Counted from the stretch's first letter, positions 1-13,515 are shown. The stretch: DNA of 64,000 nt from Coturnix japonica (GCF_001577835.2 NC_029543.1:558001-622000); one strand, 5' to 3'. Notes: a model not told the origin generated them from the sequence alone. A program made the numbers and translations.

Positions 1-1769
1 CCTGCACCCCCCAGGGCTGCAGCAGCCCCCAGGGATGCCGGTGCTCGCGCCTACGTGCCGGGGCGGGCGGCGATGCCGGTGCAGGTGCTGCGGGGCCGGG
101 AGCTTCCCTGGGTCACGGGAGGCCGCGGCAGCAGCAAACCTGCCAGTTGCTTTGGAAAACAGCAGGAAGAAAAGCAGCTCTCTTTGCAGCCCCGGGCTCA
201 GGTGCCAGCGCTGCATGGATGTGCGCCAAGCGGAGCAGCCCCAGGTGTCCCCGTACCCCCAGGTGCCCCCAGCTGCCACCCCCGAGGGGGGGGGAGCCAA
301 CAGCTCAGCACATCCCTGCCCCTAAGGATGGGGATGGGGAAACTGAGGCACAGCACAAGGGACTCGGGGTGGGGACACACCAAGGAAACGCGGCCCCACT
401 CCCACACCCCACAGAGCGTCCCGTGGCCGCCAGCTCCGCAGCCACGTGGCTTCCCAGCCAACCCCCCCCCCCCTTCCCCGGAGCTGAGACGAAGGGAAAT
501 GTTTTCTGGAACTGGAAAAATAAAAAGAAGAAAAAAAAAGAGGATTGCCAACGAGCCGACAAAGCTGCCAGCTCCTCCACCCGGCCCTGCGTCAGCTGGG
601 GCAGCACCAGACCCCCCGCGGGCCCCCCAGGATGTGACACAGGGATGGTGGCTGCGTGCAGCCAGGCCTGCAGTGCTGAGGGAAACTGAGGCAGGAGGGA
701 CTGAGGGCTGGCACTGGTTGTGCTGGCAGCAGTGCCCCCCCAGCATCCCCTGTGCCCCCCCGGGCAGTGTGGGGCTCTCAGCCCGGCTTTAGCCCCTGAC
801 GCAGGAGGTTTTATTTCCCTCCCGCTGTATTTTTAGCCCTGCTTGCTCCCTCCTGGCCTTTCCGAGGGGGATTAATTCCCTCCTCTCCCACACCGATAAA
901 GGTATGGAGGTGCCAAGGGGGACCCCAATCCCCCCCTATGGGTGTCCATATCGTGAGGGCTTTACACTCTCCAACACACAAAGCACCACACATGCAAAGG
1001 GGGCATCTCCCCCAGCCCCCTCAGCCCCAGCTCAACCCCTGCCCCTCCCTGGGGTGCCCACAGTGTGCCCCCCCCCAGCAGACCCAGCCTCGTGCTGGCA
1101 GCATATCACTGCTTAAAAATAACCCCGGCCTTTCGCGGCGCGGCCGGCGACCTCGCGGGAGGATTGGCCGCGGTGAAGAGTTCACGGCCCCCCCTCGACC
1201 CACCCCCCCCTCCCAGTGCCTGCGTCCCATCTGGCCACGCTCAGCTCCAGCTCTGTGTGTCACGCCAGGGGTTGGGGACGCAGTATTGCTCAGGGATGGG
1301 GCTGGGAGGGGCACACAGATGTGTAGAGATGGGGAAACTGAGGCAGCACACTCTGTAAGTCGTCCCCAAAGGGGCAGAATGCAGCAGCGTGTCCTCATGT
1401 CCCAGCACTCTGCTGTCACCACTAAGTGACACTGCCACACCGCAGTGCCAGCCTGCCCCGTGACGGAGCATCCACGGGCCACCAGCACTGGGCTACTTGC
1501 CCAGCCTGGCCCCCGGCCATCCCCTGCAGGAGTCCAAGGTCCCCGAGTGGGGCCAACGTCCCCGTCACCCGCTGCGCTGCTCAAGGGAAGGAAACCCACG
1601 TGGGCTGGGTGTCCCCAGGCATCACAGCCCTGCAATGGGGTGAGGCAGCGCTGCCCCAGCACGGGGCTTTGGGAACCACAGGGTGATGTCTGCACAGCAC
1701 TGCACCCCCATCCCCAGCCTTCCTTCCCACTCCACCACCGCAGGGTGAGGAACTCGCGAGCGCGTCCCG

Positions 1770-1935
1770 CTTTCCTCCGGCGGCACCTCAGGATGCGATG
1801 CAGTCATCGCTAATGCATCTGGACTCATTTATGGGGATGAGAAAATGTTTCCAGGTTTCCCACAAAGTCCCATTAAGATCCCAGTATGGCTCTCTATTTT
1901 TAGTGCCCCGCATCGACAACGCCTTGCTGAGCCAC
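1770..1935. promoter_or_regulatory. Candidate enhancer block with MEF2 site
   Basis: A unique block with GCTAATGCATCTGG, ATTAAGATC and CTATTTTTAG (1,894-1,903, perfect MEF2 consensus). MEF2 is a neuronal and muscle activator; a link to UNC13A, more than 20 kb away, is a guess. Confidence 0.3.
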
Positions 1936-4924
1936 CCCGGCACCGCGGGGCACCCTCAGTGCCAGCACCCACTGCAGGGAGTGGGGCTGTGTATGGGGCC
2001 ATGTATGGGGTCATGGGGCTGCAGCCCCATCTCTGTACTCCCAAAGCAGCTGGGTGCAGAGCATGGCCCCATCCTGCAAACCAACCTGGGTGCTGCCATT
2101 CCTGGTGCACGGGGTTTTGCACTGCACCCAGGGGTGCACCCCTGCATCCCCTCATGCGCCTATTGCTCAGGAGCATCTGCACAGCTAAACCTAGAGGGAA
2201 ACAGATGGAGAAGGGTGCTCTGCACTGGGGCTGGGGATGCAGCCTCCATGCACACCCATGGCTGCAGGACCCCAGAAGCACCGTGTTCCATTTTGGGGAG
2301 CTGCTGGCAGAACCAAAGCGACACAGCAGCGCTGCACACATCCAGGGCTGAGGGCTATCTATCTATAGCCATGACCTCAGCGGGAGCCCTGCTCCTTCCC
2401 TTATGGGTCCGGCACAGCCCAGACCTGGTAAAGAGATTACGCCGCCGCAGCGCTGAGCTTTTATCCCTCTCCACACTCACTGCAGCGCCGGGTTTCGCTT
2501 TCAAAGGCCGCACACACACAGGGGACCCTTCCCAGCAGCAGAGCTCCATAGGGCTGCAAGGCGCTGGGTGACCCCGGGACACCCCGCAGCCAAAACGTGC
2601 TGCTCGGGGGTAGCAGAGCAGAGGGGAATTTCCCCATCCTTTTTTCCCCCTTTCTTTTCTTCCACCCGACGACGACTCGCTCCTCGCCTCGTGCAATTAA
2701 GAGAAATTTGTTTAACAAACTCTCCGGGAAGGCGGCGCTGCCAGCAGCTCTGCTCACACAGGCCCTGCTCTCAATGCCCCAGAGACTTTGATCCAAAAAC
2801 ACCAGGAGAAGAAGAGCAGCAATGGACGCCCCTTTGGCCGCATGGCTTTGGGGTGAGCACGGCCGGGCACTGCGGGCACACAGCAGTGCCACAGGGCTGG
2901 CCATGGCGGTGCACGTGCACACCCACACGCACCCACACACTTCCAGCTTCCGCGCTGCCTCCCGGCTTCTCCTCCTCCTGCGATGCCATTTCCATCCAAA
3001 AGCCTTTACTCTGCACTTTTTCCCCTCATTGGTATTCACGCCGTGTGCCCGCCCGTCCTGGCGCACAGGTTACCGAAGGAGATTTCCTGGCTCTCCATAC
3101 GCTGCTCACCATCTCACTGTCCCCAAAGCACGGGGGGCTGCGGGGACACCCCGCTAACACAGGGACAGGGCCTGGGGGCTTTGGGGTACCCCAAACAGGA
3201 GCCCCCGGCACAGGGAGCGGCGCCTCTCGGTTCGGGGAAGAAAGGAAACGGCTGGGTGGAAAATCAACATTTCTCTCCCTCTTTCTTTCTTTCTCTCTCT
3301 CTCTGTTTTTTTTTTTCCTTTGAAAGTAAAAATATTTCTTGGGTTTTGGTGATCAGAAACATGTTGGGGGTTTTTTTTGGACGGCGGCCGCTCGAATAGC
3401 GTTTTCTCGGCGCAATGGGGCCCTTTGCAAGGAGAGCAGAAAACGTCTTAAAAAAGACACACAATACGAGCCCCCTTTATCCACAAAACAATAAGAAACC
3501 CCCAGAAAGCAGAGGGGTTGTGGGGGCGGCTGGGTGTGGATCTTCGGCCAGGAAGGGAAGGGGCAGCTTGGAGCTGGGGATTGTGCCCAACATGCCGATT
3601 ATGGGTGGCTGCTGGCAGGTGACGGGAGGATTAATGCGCTTTGAAAGCAGCGGCGAGTTAACTGAGAAATCAATCCTTGGCACGGCCCGCCCTGAGCTCC
3701 CCGCACCTGGGCAGCGGGATCCTTTCCCAGCTCCTCGCCAGGACTTGGGAAGCACAGGGGCTTGGCGGCGGTGCAGGGCGCTGGGTGCCGGCCAAGCTGG
3801 CACGGCGCGGCGCGGCCGCGGGGGATGCCTGCCTGGGGCCGACGTGACGGATGGCGAGGCGGCCGTGTGCCCGCTGCAAGCTGGGACCCGGCAGCGGGAT
3901 GCCCGCGGGGAGCCCCGTGCATCCATCCTCCATCCTGTCCCCCCCACAAGGGCTCAGTCTTTTCCTGGTGCTAATTCAGAGCATGCAAACCAAATGCCAG
4001 TACGGCACCTCCACCCCACTGCAATGCTTTGTGTACTCAGTGTCGGGTTCCCCTCTGGGATGTCACCCAGCTTTGGTGATGCCATGCGGTGCTGGCTCTA
4101 CCCAGCAAAACCAAGGCACCAGCACCTCCGTGAACACACAGCTCTGATGCACCCACTGCACCCTGCAGGAGAAACCCCCAACCCGTGGCTCCCCAGTATC
4201 CAAACTGCACCAACACGCTGCTCACAGACCCAGGTTCATGCCCACAGCCCTCAGCCTGGCTGCAGGGATGGGGCACACACACCCCTCTGACTCCCGAGCA
4301 CTCAGATTTACGGCCGTATCCAACAACAACATATCTACTCTTCCCACGCAGGAAGAGCCACAGCACCGACACCACCACCTTCCCCACAGCTCGGCACCAA
4401 GCACTGCAGGACGGCACTGGGCACACCACCCTCAGTGCCACCCTGGGACGTGTCACCACCACCATCCGGGCAGGGGACACTGTGCTCCACTTTGTGCCCA
4501 TGCGCACAACACCATGAAGCCACACAGCGATACTAAATGCTACGTGGCACACAGGGGTGGGTGTACATTTAATTCATAGCACTGGGCACACAGGGGTGCT
4601 CCTTTATCACTGCAGAATCACACTGGGGCTGCACCAGAAGGAACAAGGCCACGGTGCAGGGAGAAAAGCCCCGGGGTGGAGGATGAGGGCATCCCTTCTG
4701 TGCAGCCCAGCACGGGGAGGGAAAAGGCAAAGCACGGAGCGATTCCCTGCTCACATCCAGCTTTGTTCATCACAGCTCTGCACACTTTGGGCTCCTGGAG
4801 GGGGAGAAGGGAGGGAGAATTATGGCCGGGCAGCGCGGCAGCAAATTTATGGTGCACAGCCCAAGTTCAAGGTGATGCCGCAGAGCTGAGGGCCTCATCC
4901 TGCCCTGACGAGCGCTCCTGTCCA

Positions 4925-5100
4925 TAAATCGCAGGCGAAAAAAGGATCTATTTTTATCTATTTAAAATTAGAGCGGGCAGAAGCAGCGAGGTTCCGGGCA
5001 CGGCGGGCACAGCGCGGGGAAAGCCAGGCGCTCCCAAAGGTTGCACTTAAAGAACAGCCCCATTGTTTTTCCCAAACAATGCTCAGCAGATGGGAGAATT
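4925..5100. promoter_or_regulatory. Candidate enhancer with head-to-head SOX-type palindrome
   Basis: CATTGTTT and its exact reverse complement AAACAATG flank five bases (5,061-5,081), giving two opposed SOX cores. A CAGATG E-box follows at about 5,087, and CTATTTTTAT (MEF2-like) with TTTAAAATTA precedes at about 4,948-4,970. Paired SOX sites of this shape bind SOXE or SOXB dimers in neural and glial enhancers. Motif evidence only. Confidence 0.4.
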
Positions 5101-6590
5101 GAAAGTGTGTTGCAACCTTCCCTCTCTCTCTCCCCCCCTGCCCCCCCCGCCATTCCCGGCGAGCAGCTCCGATGCTTTGGCAGCTGATCTGAGCTCCCGG
5201 CTGGAAACCAGTAAACCAGTTTGCCACAGCTACTGGTGGAGGGGCAAGGCACCAGCTGCACCACGCTCCCATCCCCAAAACCCCATGAGCAGAGTCACCA
5301 TTCACCCCAAGGAGGTCTCCAATGGGACCTTCAGGTGCTCAGGCAGCCACATGCTCACGCAGGCGGTGGTGGCACCGCTCACGATCCCACTGTGCCGTGG
5401 GGACGGCCCCACAAAGCCACGAGGAAAGGCCACGTGGCCGTGGCACTTATCTTGGCACCACACTGTGCAGCCGTGTGTCCCCAGTGCTGAGGGTGGCACC
5501 TGGTGTGGGGACCACCAGTGTCCCCACAGCACCGACATCCCCAGATCTGAGCCCAGCATACGGCCCCAGTCCCGAAATCACAGCCCTGCAAGGCCACACG
5601 TGTGCTAAACGTGGCACTGGGGTACGGCTGAGGGTGGGGGGTGGCTCCCCGTGTTGCTCCCCATTGCTCCCCATCAGCTCCTGCCCACACTGCAGAGAGC
5701 TGGGGGTCAGGATCCCAGTGGGGGACACAATTAGGCTCTGGGATCACACAGAGAGATGGGAAAATGTCGCAGCCATATGTCCAAATCTCCTGAAAATCTG
5801 GGAAAACCCCCCCCCCGGTGCCCACCCCATGTGGGGATGATGGGGATGGTGATGGGTGCACAACACTGGGGCTGCTTTGGGGTGCCAACAGCCAGACCCC
5901 CCCCCTCACACACAGCCCTTGGCTGTGATGCTGGTGCTGCTTCCCTGCTAATCTGGGCAGCTCTGTCTTGATTTCCTGCCCAGTCCCTGAGAGGGGACAG
6001 AGGTGAGCAGGGGGAAGGGGAGGAAGTCCCTAAGCAGGGACAGACAGCTGAGCGGGGCACAATGTCACCCTCCTGCCGCAGCCCCGGCCAGCAGCGCGTC
6101 ACGGCCGCCGCCTGTGCCAGGGTTATTTTGGTGCCATGGGGCTGGGGATGGGACGGAGCTGACCCTGCAGGGCTGAGAGCGGCCACCGTGGGCTGGAGGG
6201 ATGCGGGGACACGGGAGGATGGCGGCAGCGTCTGGAGGAGATGCACGAAGCCAAGGGCAGGGCGGGTCCCGCGCACGTTCCAATGTATCCACATCACCAT
6301 CCGCAGCTCCCCAAGCTCCCGCCACGCGAGTGGGATGGGATTGGCGTGGCCGTGCTGCAGAGAAGGGTCCGGCGGGCACCGAGCCCATCTGGGCCAGGTT
6401 GGGGCAGAGGGTCCGATAGCAAAAAGGGGAGCTGCAGCCCACATGGGTGGGAAATCTGCCCCCTCCCATGAGATGGGAATGGCACAGTTTGGGGAGCAGA
6501 CGGTCCCGACCATGTGCTGCCCACATTGCTGAGCGCTGCCACAACGCAAAGCACGGGCAGAACCAGGAGTGGGGATGGCACAGAGCAGTG

Positions 6591-7190
6591 GGGAAGGAAG
6601 AAAGAGAAAGGAAAGGAAACGGGGTGAGAAATGGAAAGAGAGAAGAGAGTAAAGGGAAAAGAAGAGAGAAAAGTGATGGTATTCGAAAAGAAAAAGAGAG
6701 GAGAGAGAAAAGGGAAAAGGGAAAATACTGAAAAAGGAGATAAGTGGGGGGAAAAAAGAGGAAAAAATGAGAGGAAAGAATAAAAGGAGGGAAGAGAAAA
6801 TGTGGAAAAAAGAAGGAAAAGAAAGAGAGGAAAGGAAATAAAGGGGGAGGAAAAAAGATATAGAAAAGAGAGAAGATAACAGAAAAGGGAGGGAAAAAGA
6901 GGAAAGAAAGGAAAGATGAAAGAAAATAAAGGGAAATAAAGGAAAAGGAAAATGAAGGGAAAGAAAAGAAATAAAATTAAACAAAAAGAAAGGAGGGAAC
7001 TAGGAGAGGGGAAAGAAAAGCAAGAAAAAAATGGAAAAGAGAGAAAAGAAAATAAAGGAAAAAAAAAGGAAAAGAGTAAGAGGGAAAGAGAAATGAAGAG
7101 AACACAGAACAGGAAAAAGAACAGAAAGGAAAGGAAAAAAAAATAATAAAATAAAAATATATATATTAAAAAAAAAAAAAAAGCCAAAAG
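6591..7190. repeat. Long polypurine (GA-rich) tract ending in A-rich run
   Basis: About 600 bases are almost entirely A and G on the plus strand (gaaaggaaagg, agaggaaaga), ending in ATATATATTAAAA and poly(A) near 7,155-7,180. No unit length dominates. Confidence 0.9.
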
Positions 7191-9100
7191 AAAAGAAAAC
7201 AATAAGAATACGAAGAGAGGGAAGAAAAAAGGGCTGGAGGCGTGAGCTGCGCCAAGAGGAGCCCGGAGCACCGTCAGCGGGGTCACCCGCACAGCCCCAG
7301 CCCTGCCCACCCGTGCCATACCCACGTCCATATTAATTACGCCATGTCCATGTCCATATTAAACCATACTCATGTCCATATTATGCCATTCCCGTGTCCA
7401 TACTGTGCCCACGTCACGCCAGGCCCCAGCCCTGCAGCCCCGCAGCCTCTCCCCGCCGTGGCACGTGTGCTGCAGCGATGCACGGCCTGCGGCAGGACCT
7501 GGACAGGCTCCTTCCCACCCCCCACATCTATAGGGATGGGGGTCACCCCTTGTGAACTGCACTGTGTCTGTGGGACCCCCCCCCGCCCCCCATAAGGCCC
7601 AGGCCCTGCACTGAGGCCTGCTCCCGTTAGACCCCATGGCGCCCAGGTGGGCCTGCTAGGCCCGATGTGGGGGGGTAACCCCAAAGCGTGGGCGGGAGGT
7701 TGTGCCAATGGTGCCCCCTATAAAAACACCCCCTAAAAAGCACCAAGATGACAAAGAACCCCAAAAGGACCCCCAAAAAAACACAAAGCCCCCCCCCCAA
7801 AAAAAGAACCCGAAGGCCTCAACGAACCCCGAAGGCCTGGCGGGGTGGGAGCGTGGCACAAGGCCGGAGCCCGCGGGCGGCCGCCAGCAGGGAAGAGGTT
7901 ACGGCAGCTCCGCAATTAAATAAATAGCATTAAATAAATAAGGACGGAGCAAAGGCAGAATGGCGGCTGCTCCCCCCCACCACCTCTAATATTAGGGTTG
8001 AGGGGGGGGCAGAGGGGGGGTTCATTTTGGGGAGCCCCCCGCTCGCCAGGCCCCGCCATGGCCGCCCCTCCAGCAGGCCACGTCGGTCGCACCCGAGCTG
8101 CCACCAGCGTCCCCATGAACGGTCACGGTCACCACCGGACACACAGCGTGTCCCTAAACCAGGGGGGGGGTTACAGCAGGGACCCCCTGATTCCACCCCA
8201 CGCAGCTCAACAGCGGCTGCACGGTGCAGCCATCCCGAAACTCAGAGCACTCGGAACCAAACGCTGTGACACCCCAGGTCGCTCTGTGCCCCCCCCATTT
8301 CCTTCTGCACCCCACACATCCCTGTGCCCCCTCCTCATTTCCCTGTGCCCCCCATAGCTCTCGGTACCCCCCCATTCCTCCCTATGCCGCCCCTTCCTTC
8401 TGCCCTGCGAACATGTGCGGCCACGCTGCACACAGTGCAGGGGGGGGGGGAAGGAAAAGAACTTTCCCAGTGCAGCAAAGCCGCAGCCCCCCACCCTTCT
8501 GCACCCCCCCATCGCGTCCCCAATAAAACCCCAAACCCCGACGGCGTCCCCAACATCTCCACGCACAACACAACCAAACCACAGCACAACCACGACACCC
8601 CCGGAGCACCGAGAGGCAGCAAAACCCCCCAAAACACCCTTTAAAAACCCCCAAAACAAGCAATGTTTGCACGGGGGGGGGGTCAGAAAGCGACAGCAAA
8701 ACGCGGTTCTCCCTGCACGGCTCGGCACAACCCGCCCTACGGCTGTTATTATTTTTATCTTGCGGGGGGGGGGGGAAGGTGGGGGGGGTGAGAAATGATT
8801 ATTTTCAATATTATCCTATATATCTTTTTGCATCGCAAGGGGAGAAGTGCCTTCGGATTTAGGGGTGGGGGGGGTAAGGAATAAGGGAGGGTTGGTGGGG
8901 TGGTCTTGGGGGGGGGGGGGTTACCCGTTGGTCCAGGCAGAGAGGCAGCAACGAAACTACATCCCGAGCGGCAGGCTGGGAAAGTGCTAATTGCGACGAA
9001 GCTGAAGACTCGAGGCGTAAAAGTTTACTGAGTCCATTTTCCAGGAGGCTGGATGCAGAGTCCCGCGCGTTCTTCTCTTCCCCGGCGAAGCTTCTGGCGG
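7191..9100. other. Non-coding DNA with G- and C-homopolymer runs
   Basis: No exon seen. Short CATGTCCATATTA repeats lie at 7,325-7,390. The sequence at 8,935-9,090 is unique and non-repetitive (accgttggtccaggcagag..., TTACTGAGTCCATTTTCC). It is the best candidate here for a conserved element or an untranslated exon. Confidence 0.4.
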
Positions 9101-12099
9101 GGGCCGGCGGGGGGGGGCAAGGGAGCAAAGGGGGGGGGGGGCGGGCCCCTAAGCAAAGGGCCAGGGGGGTGAGGGGGAAATCCTAGAAGGGTCCCGGCTC
9201 GCAATAATAATAGTGATAATAATTAACTAAGAGGAATGCGAAAAGGAAATTCGGAGATGGAAGAGGAATAGATTGGAAAAGTGGTGGTGGTGCGGAAGGG
9301 GGGAAAAAAAGAATGGAAAAGGGAAAATGGAAAGGAGAGTGAAAAAAAAAAAACGTGGGGAAAACGGGGGAAAAAGGCGAAGAAAAAACTGGGAAAGCTG
9401 GAGAGGGAAAATGGGAAGGGTGAAAAATAAAACGGGGGAGGTTTGGAAAGGGGCGGGGGGGGGAAAGCGGGTGTGTCAAATAAGAGTGGGGAGCGGAGGC
9501 AGCCGGAGGCGAGTTGCGAATGGGAGGGAAGGAAATCAAAAGTGGAAAAAACGGAGCTTTTTTTTTTTTTTTTCCCCTTTTTTTCTGTTTTTTTTTTTTT
9601 TCTTTCGGGCAGTTTGCAGTCGGGGCTGCGCTGTCCGGACGGGGCCTTTTTTGGTGTTGGTTTGTTTGTTGTTTGTTAAAGAGGCAAAAGGCTCATTTTA
9701 AACCGAGGGGGGGGGGGAAGGGAGAAGGGGGGGGACGAGAGCAGCGCTAAAGGGGCTGCGGGGGAACTTAGAGGGGAAGCGGCTCCATCCGAGCTGAGAG
9801 AAGGGAGGGAAGAAAAGGCTGAAAAAACGGCCAAAATAATAATAAAAATAATAAAAAATAAAAAAAAAAACGCGGAGGGGGGTTGGGGGCGGGGGGGGGG
9901 AAGGCAAAGGAGCGAGGAATGAAATGACGTGATGAAAGGGGAAAAAAAAAAGAAAGCCCATCCCAAAATACGACATCCCATTTTAAAGATGTAGGAACCC
10001 CCTCTCGGGTATGCGACGGGGAGGGACGGACGAAGGGAGGTGGGGGGGGGGGATGAGAGGGGGGGGTTACGGCGTCCCCCCGTGCACCCGCTGGGCGCGG
10101 ATATGGGTCACTTTCCCTTTATTTCTGACGGTCTGATTTCTAACCCCCCCCCATCGGAAAATACCAACACGGCGCCGTAAGAACTAATGGGCAAATCGTG
10201 TTCAAACTGCAGATTCATGGCCCTAAGGGGGAGTCGGGTGGGGGGGGGACACCCGCATTACCCCCCCCCATTCATTTGGTGCTTTATTATCCTCCCCCCC
10301 CCCCCCAATACACACACACACAAAAAGCGGCGAACTCCAAAACCACGAACTTCTCGCTCCAACCCCAATTCCGCACGGCGTTAATGAACCCTAATTAGCG
10401 AGTTGCGCTACAACAACAACAACAACAGCGACCCGAAGGGAATCCCCCGCCCCGCGCAGCCCCACGCGGGGGGTGTGTGATGTGCTGGGGGTCCCGCTGC
10501 CCCCCGGACACGCGTGGGGCCGACGGCAGCTCCGCGCCCCGCCGCAACTTTCGCTTTCTGCGGCTCCTCCTCCCCCGTTCGGCTGTTTTTCTCCGCGTTC
10601 TTTTTGCTCCTTCCCGTTCTTTCTCCGCTCTCTCCATCCCCGTTCCCGTTCCGTTCCCCCCCGTGGCAGCGCAACTTTTCCCCCCGTTTCTCCTCCGCCT
10701 TTTTCCTTTCCTCTTCTCCTTCACTTTCCCCCCCGTTCCCTCCGTTTCTCCCCTCATTTCCTCCTCCGTTTCTCCTCTCGTTTATTTCCTCCTTCATTTC
10801 TCCCCTCATTCCCTTTTTTCCCCTTTCATTTCCCTTATTCCCCCCCGTTATTTCCCCCTTTTCTCCCCCACTTCCCCCCCCGTTTCCATCCCACCCCTCC
10901 CCCTCCAACACGTTGCCATTCACTCCACAACGCGGCCGCGTCCACGCGTGTTTTTTTTACCCCGGGAGGGGCGGTGATGGAAGGGGGGGGGGGTGCGCGC
11001 TCCCAATCCCCCCCATTCCCCCCCCGGACCCTCCAAGTTCAAAGCGCCGCCGCCCTCCCCGCCCCCTCCCCGCGGCCATTTTCACCCTCCGCAGCCTCCC
11101 CCCCCCCCGCACACCGCGTTCCCCCCCCGCAACACGGTGCGGGCAGAGCGGCCCCTCCCATCCATCCCCTCCATCCCCCCCCCCAATAAACCGACACCCC
11201 GCAACTTTTGCGCGTGGGGACCCGCGGACGGACACGGACACGCGCTGCGGGGGTGGGGGAGAAGGAAATGGGGGGGGGGAGTAAAGAGAAAATGAAAGTG
11301 CCCCGGGACCGGGACCTACCATGGCCACTGCAATGAACGGGTCCCAGCGCTGCCGGGCGGGGGGGGGGCGCTGTTGGTTGTTGCTTTGGGTGTTTTTTGT
11401 TTGGGGGTTTCGTTTTCTTTAGGGGGGGGTTGGGGGGGGGGGGTTGTTTGGGGGCGAAAAGTGCGTTGGGCACCGGGAAAAAATGTAGGGAAAAAAAATA
11501 ATATCTAATGAAAAAAAAATCACGTTGGTCGTCAAAGCCTGCCTCGATTAAGGGGGGGGGGGGGGGGGGCGGGGGGGGCGGGCGGCCTCATGAGCGGGTC
11601 AGCGGGGGGAGGAAAGGGGTTGAGGGGGGTGTGTTTAATAAATGGGGGATATGGGAAGGAATGGGGGCAATGAGGGGGGAACGGGGTGATAAACGGGGGG
11701 GGATGGGAGGGTGGAAACGGGGCGGGGGGGAGGAAATGATACGGGAAAATGGGGGGATAACGGTGGGGTGAAGTGAGGTAAATACTGGGGGGGGGGAAGG
11801 GAAGGGAAACTGCTGAGGAACCGGGGGGGATGGAAATGAAACGGGGGGGGGAAATCCCGTAGGATAAGGGAAGAAAATTGGGGGGGTGATTAAAGGGAAA
11901 CGGGTGGTGAATAACGGGAGGGGAAAAATAATTAACGGGAAACGAGGAGTAAATTAATTAAAGGGGGGGAAATGGAAATAAGGAAAAAATAGTGGGGAAA
12001 AAAAACGGGAAAAAGGAAATAATTTAAAAAATAATTAAAAAATTTATATCTCTTAAAAAAAAAAAAAAAAAAAGAAAATAACAAAAAAACCCCCCCCCA
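9101..12099. other. G-run-rich, CpG-rich low-complexity region
   Basis: Dozens of G homopolymers of 7-19 bases (for example 11,552-11,570), a T-rich stretch at 9,558-9,603, (CAA)n at 10,411-10,428 and a long pyrimidine-rich stretch at 10,560-10,910. The frames through it translate to Pro/Ser/Phe low-complexity and are not believable genes. Confidence 0.7.
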
Positions 12100-12480
12100 A
12101 ATAACCCCCCCCGCCCCGAGCTCCGCGCTCTGCTCCGCTCCTCACAAACCCCCCCTGGCGGCGCCGCCCCCCGCCCCCGCCGCAGCCCCGCGCATGCGCA
12201 GCTCCCTTCCCGCCCAGCCCCATGGCACAACCGCTTGCGGGGCCGCCCCGGCCTTCCTCCTCTCTCCCTCTCCTCCTCCTCCTCCTCCTCCTCCTCTCTC
12301 TCCGCCCCCGTTGCTGCCCGTCGCGGTGCGGGAGGGGGGGGGGTGTTGCGGGGGGGCGGCCCCGCACGGAGTTACCGCAGAGCGGGAGGAGCGCGACCGA
12401 CCGCCCGCCCTGCGGTGCTGCGGGAGGGGCTGCGGCGGACCCGCCACCGCCCCCAGGCACACACCCGCATGATATACCCC
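12100..12480. promoter_or_regulatory. CpG island with NRF1 palindrome, candidate UNC13A promoter
   Basis: A strongly CpG-rich block carries the perfect palindrome GCGCATGCGC (12,190-12,199), the NRF1 consensus typical of housekeeping and neuronal promoters, plus CCGCCCC boxes and a (CTC)n run (12,270-12,300). It is the best promoter-like sequence upstream of UNC13A exon 2. No exon encoding the expected N-terminus was found next to it, so the link is inference and the strand is undecided. Confidence 0.4.
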
Positions 12481-12984
12481 CCCCCCACGGTCATCCCCAT
12501 CCTCTGACCCCTCCCCAATCCCAAATCCCCCCCACCGACGCCCCTAAATCTCACGCCCATAACCCCCCCAGCACCCCAAATCCCCCCCAATATCCCCCAG
12601 GATTCCTCCCCCCCCCCCAAATTCCTCCCCAGATCTCCACAGGACACGCAAAATACACCCCCTCCCATCCCGCCACACCCCCCTCTGGCACCCCAAATCC
12701 CCCTAGGATCCCAAATCCCCCCTAGGATCCCAAATCCCTCCTCATCACCCTGGTATCCCCCCCCACCCCCCAAACCCCAAATCCCCCCATATGCTACAGG
12801 AGAATCCCCATTTCCCCATGGGATGCTGGGAGCCCATAGGGGGTGGCAGCATCTGACCCTACAGCCACCACGACCCCAATCCCACAAAATTCTGACTCTC
12901 CATTACAGAAACCCCAATTTTTATACATTTATTTTCGTTTTCCTGCATAAAAATGGGGATTTGGGGTGAAATAACCTGACCCCA

Positions 12985-13515
12985 AAGTCAGGATGGGGTC
13001 ATTGTTGGGGTTGGATTGGGATTCCCTTTGGGGTTTCCATTGGGTTTTATGTTGGGATTTGAATTGGGACTTGCATGGGAATTTCTATTGGGGTTTCTAT
13101 TGGGGTCTGTGTTGGGCTTCGATTGGGGTTCATTTGGGGATTTATGTTGGGGTTCACATTGGGGTTTATAGGGGTGCTTCTATTTGGGTTCATACTGGGA
13201 TTTTAACTGGAGTTTCTACTGGGATTTACAGTGGGTCCATATTGGGATTTATGTGGGTGTTCCTATTGGGGTTTGTATTGGGATTTCAGTTGGGTCTTTA
13301 TGTACATTGGGGTTCCTATTGGGATTCATATTGGGTTCCTATTGGGGTTCCTATTGGGGTTCCTATTGGGTTCTGCTATGAGGTTCCTGCTGGGTTTTGA
13401 TATGGGGTTCCTGTTGGGGTTCATATGGGGCTTTATATTGGGTTCATCTTGGGATTTATATTGGGGTTCGTATTGGGGCTCACATGAAGATTTTTGTTGG
13501 GTTCACACTGGGATT
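12985..13515. repeat. Minisatellite, unit about 15-18 bases (TTGGGGTTYCTA)
   Basis: About thirty degenerate copies of ATTGGGGTTCCT/ATTGGGATTTAT. The plus-strand frame reads GFLLGFLLGF, which is an artefact of the repeat, not a membrane protein. Confidence 0.9.

Larger units (their letters stand above)
1..6590. other. Non-coding flank, no gene supported
   Basis: Reading frames here are GC-driven and show no family match, splice logic or conserved peptide. Unique AT-richer islands interrupt the GC-rich sequence at about 790-900, 1,770-1,930, 2,680-2,740 and 4,900-5,110. They look like candidate conserved non-coding elements upstream of UNC13A. Confidence 0.6.
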
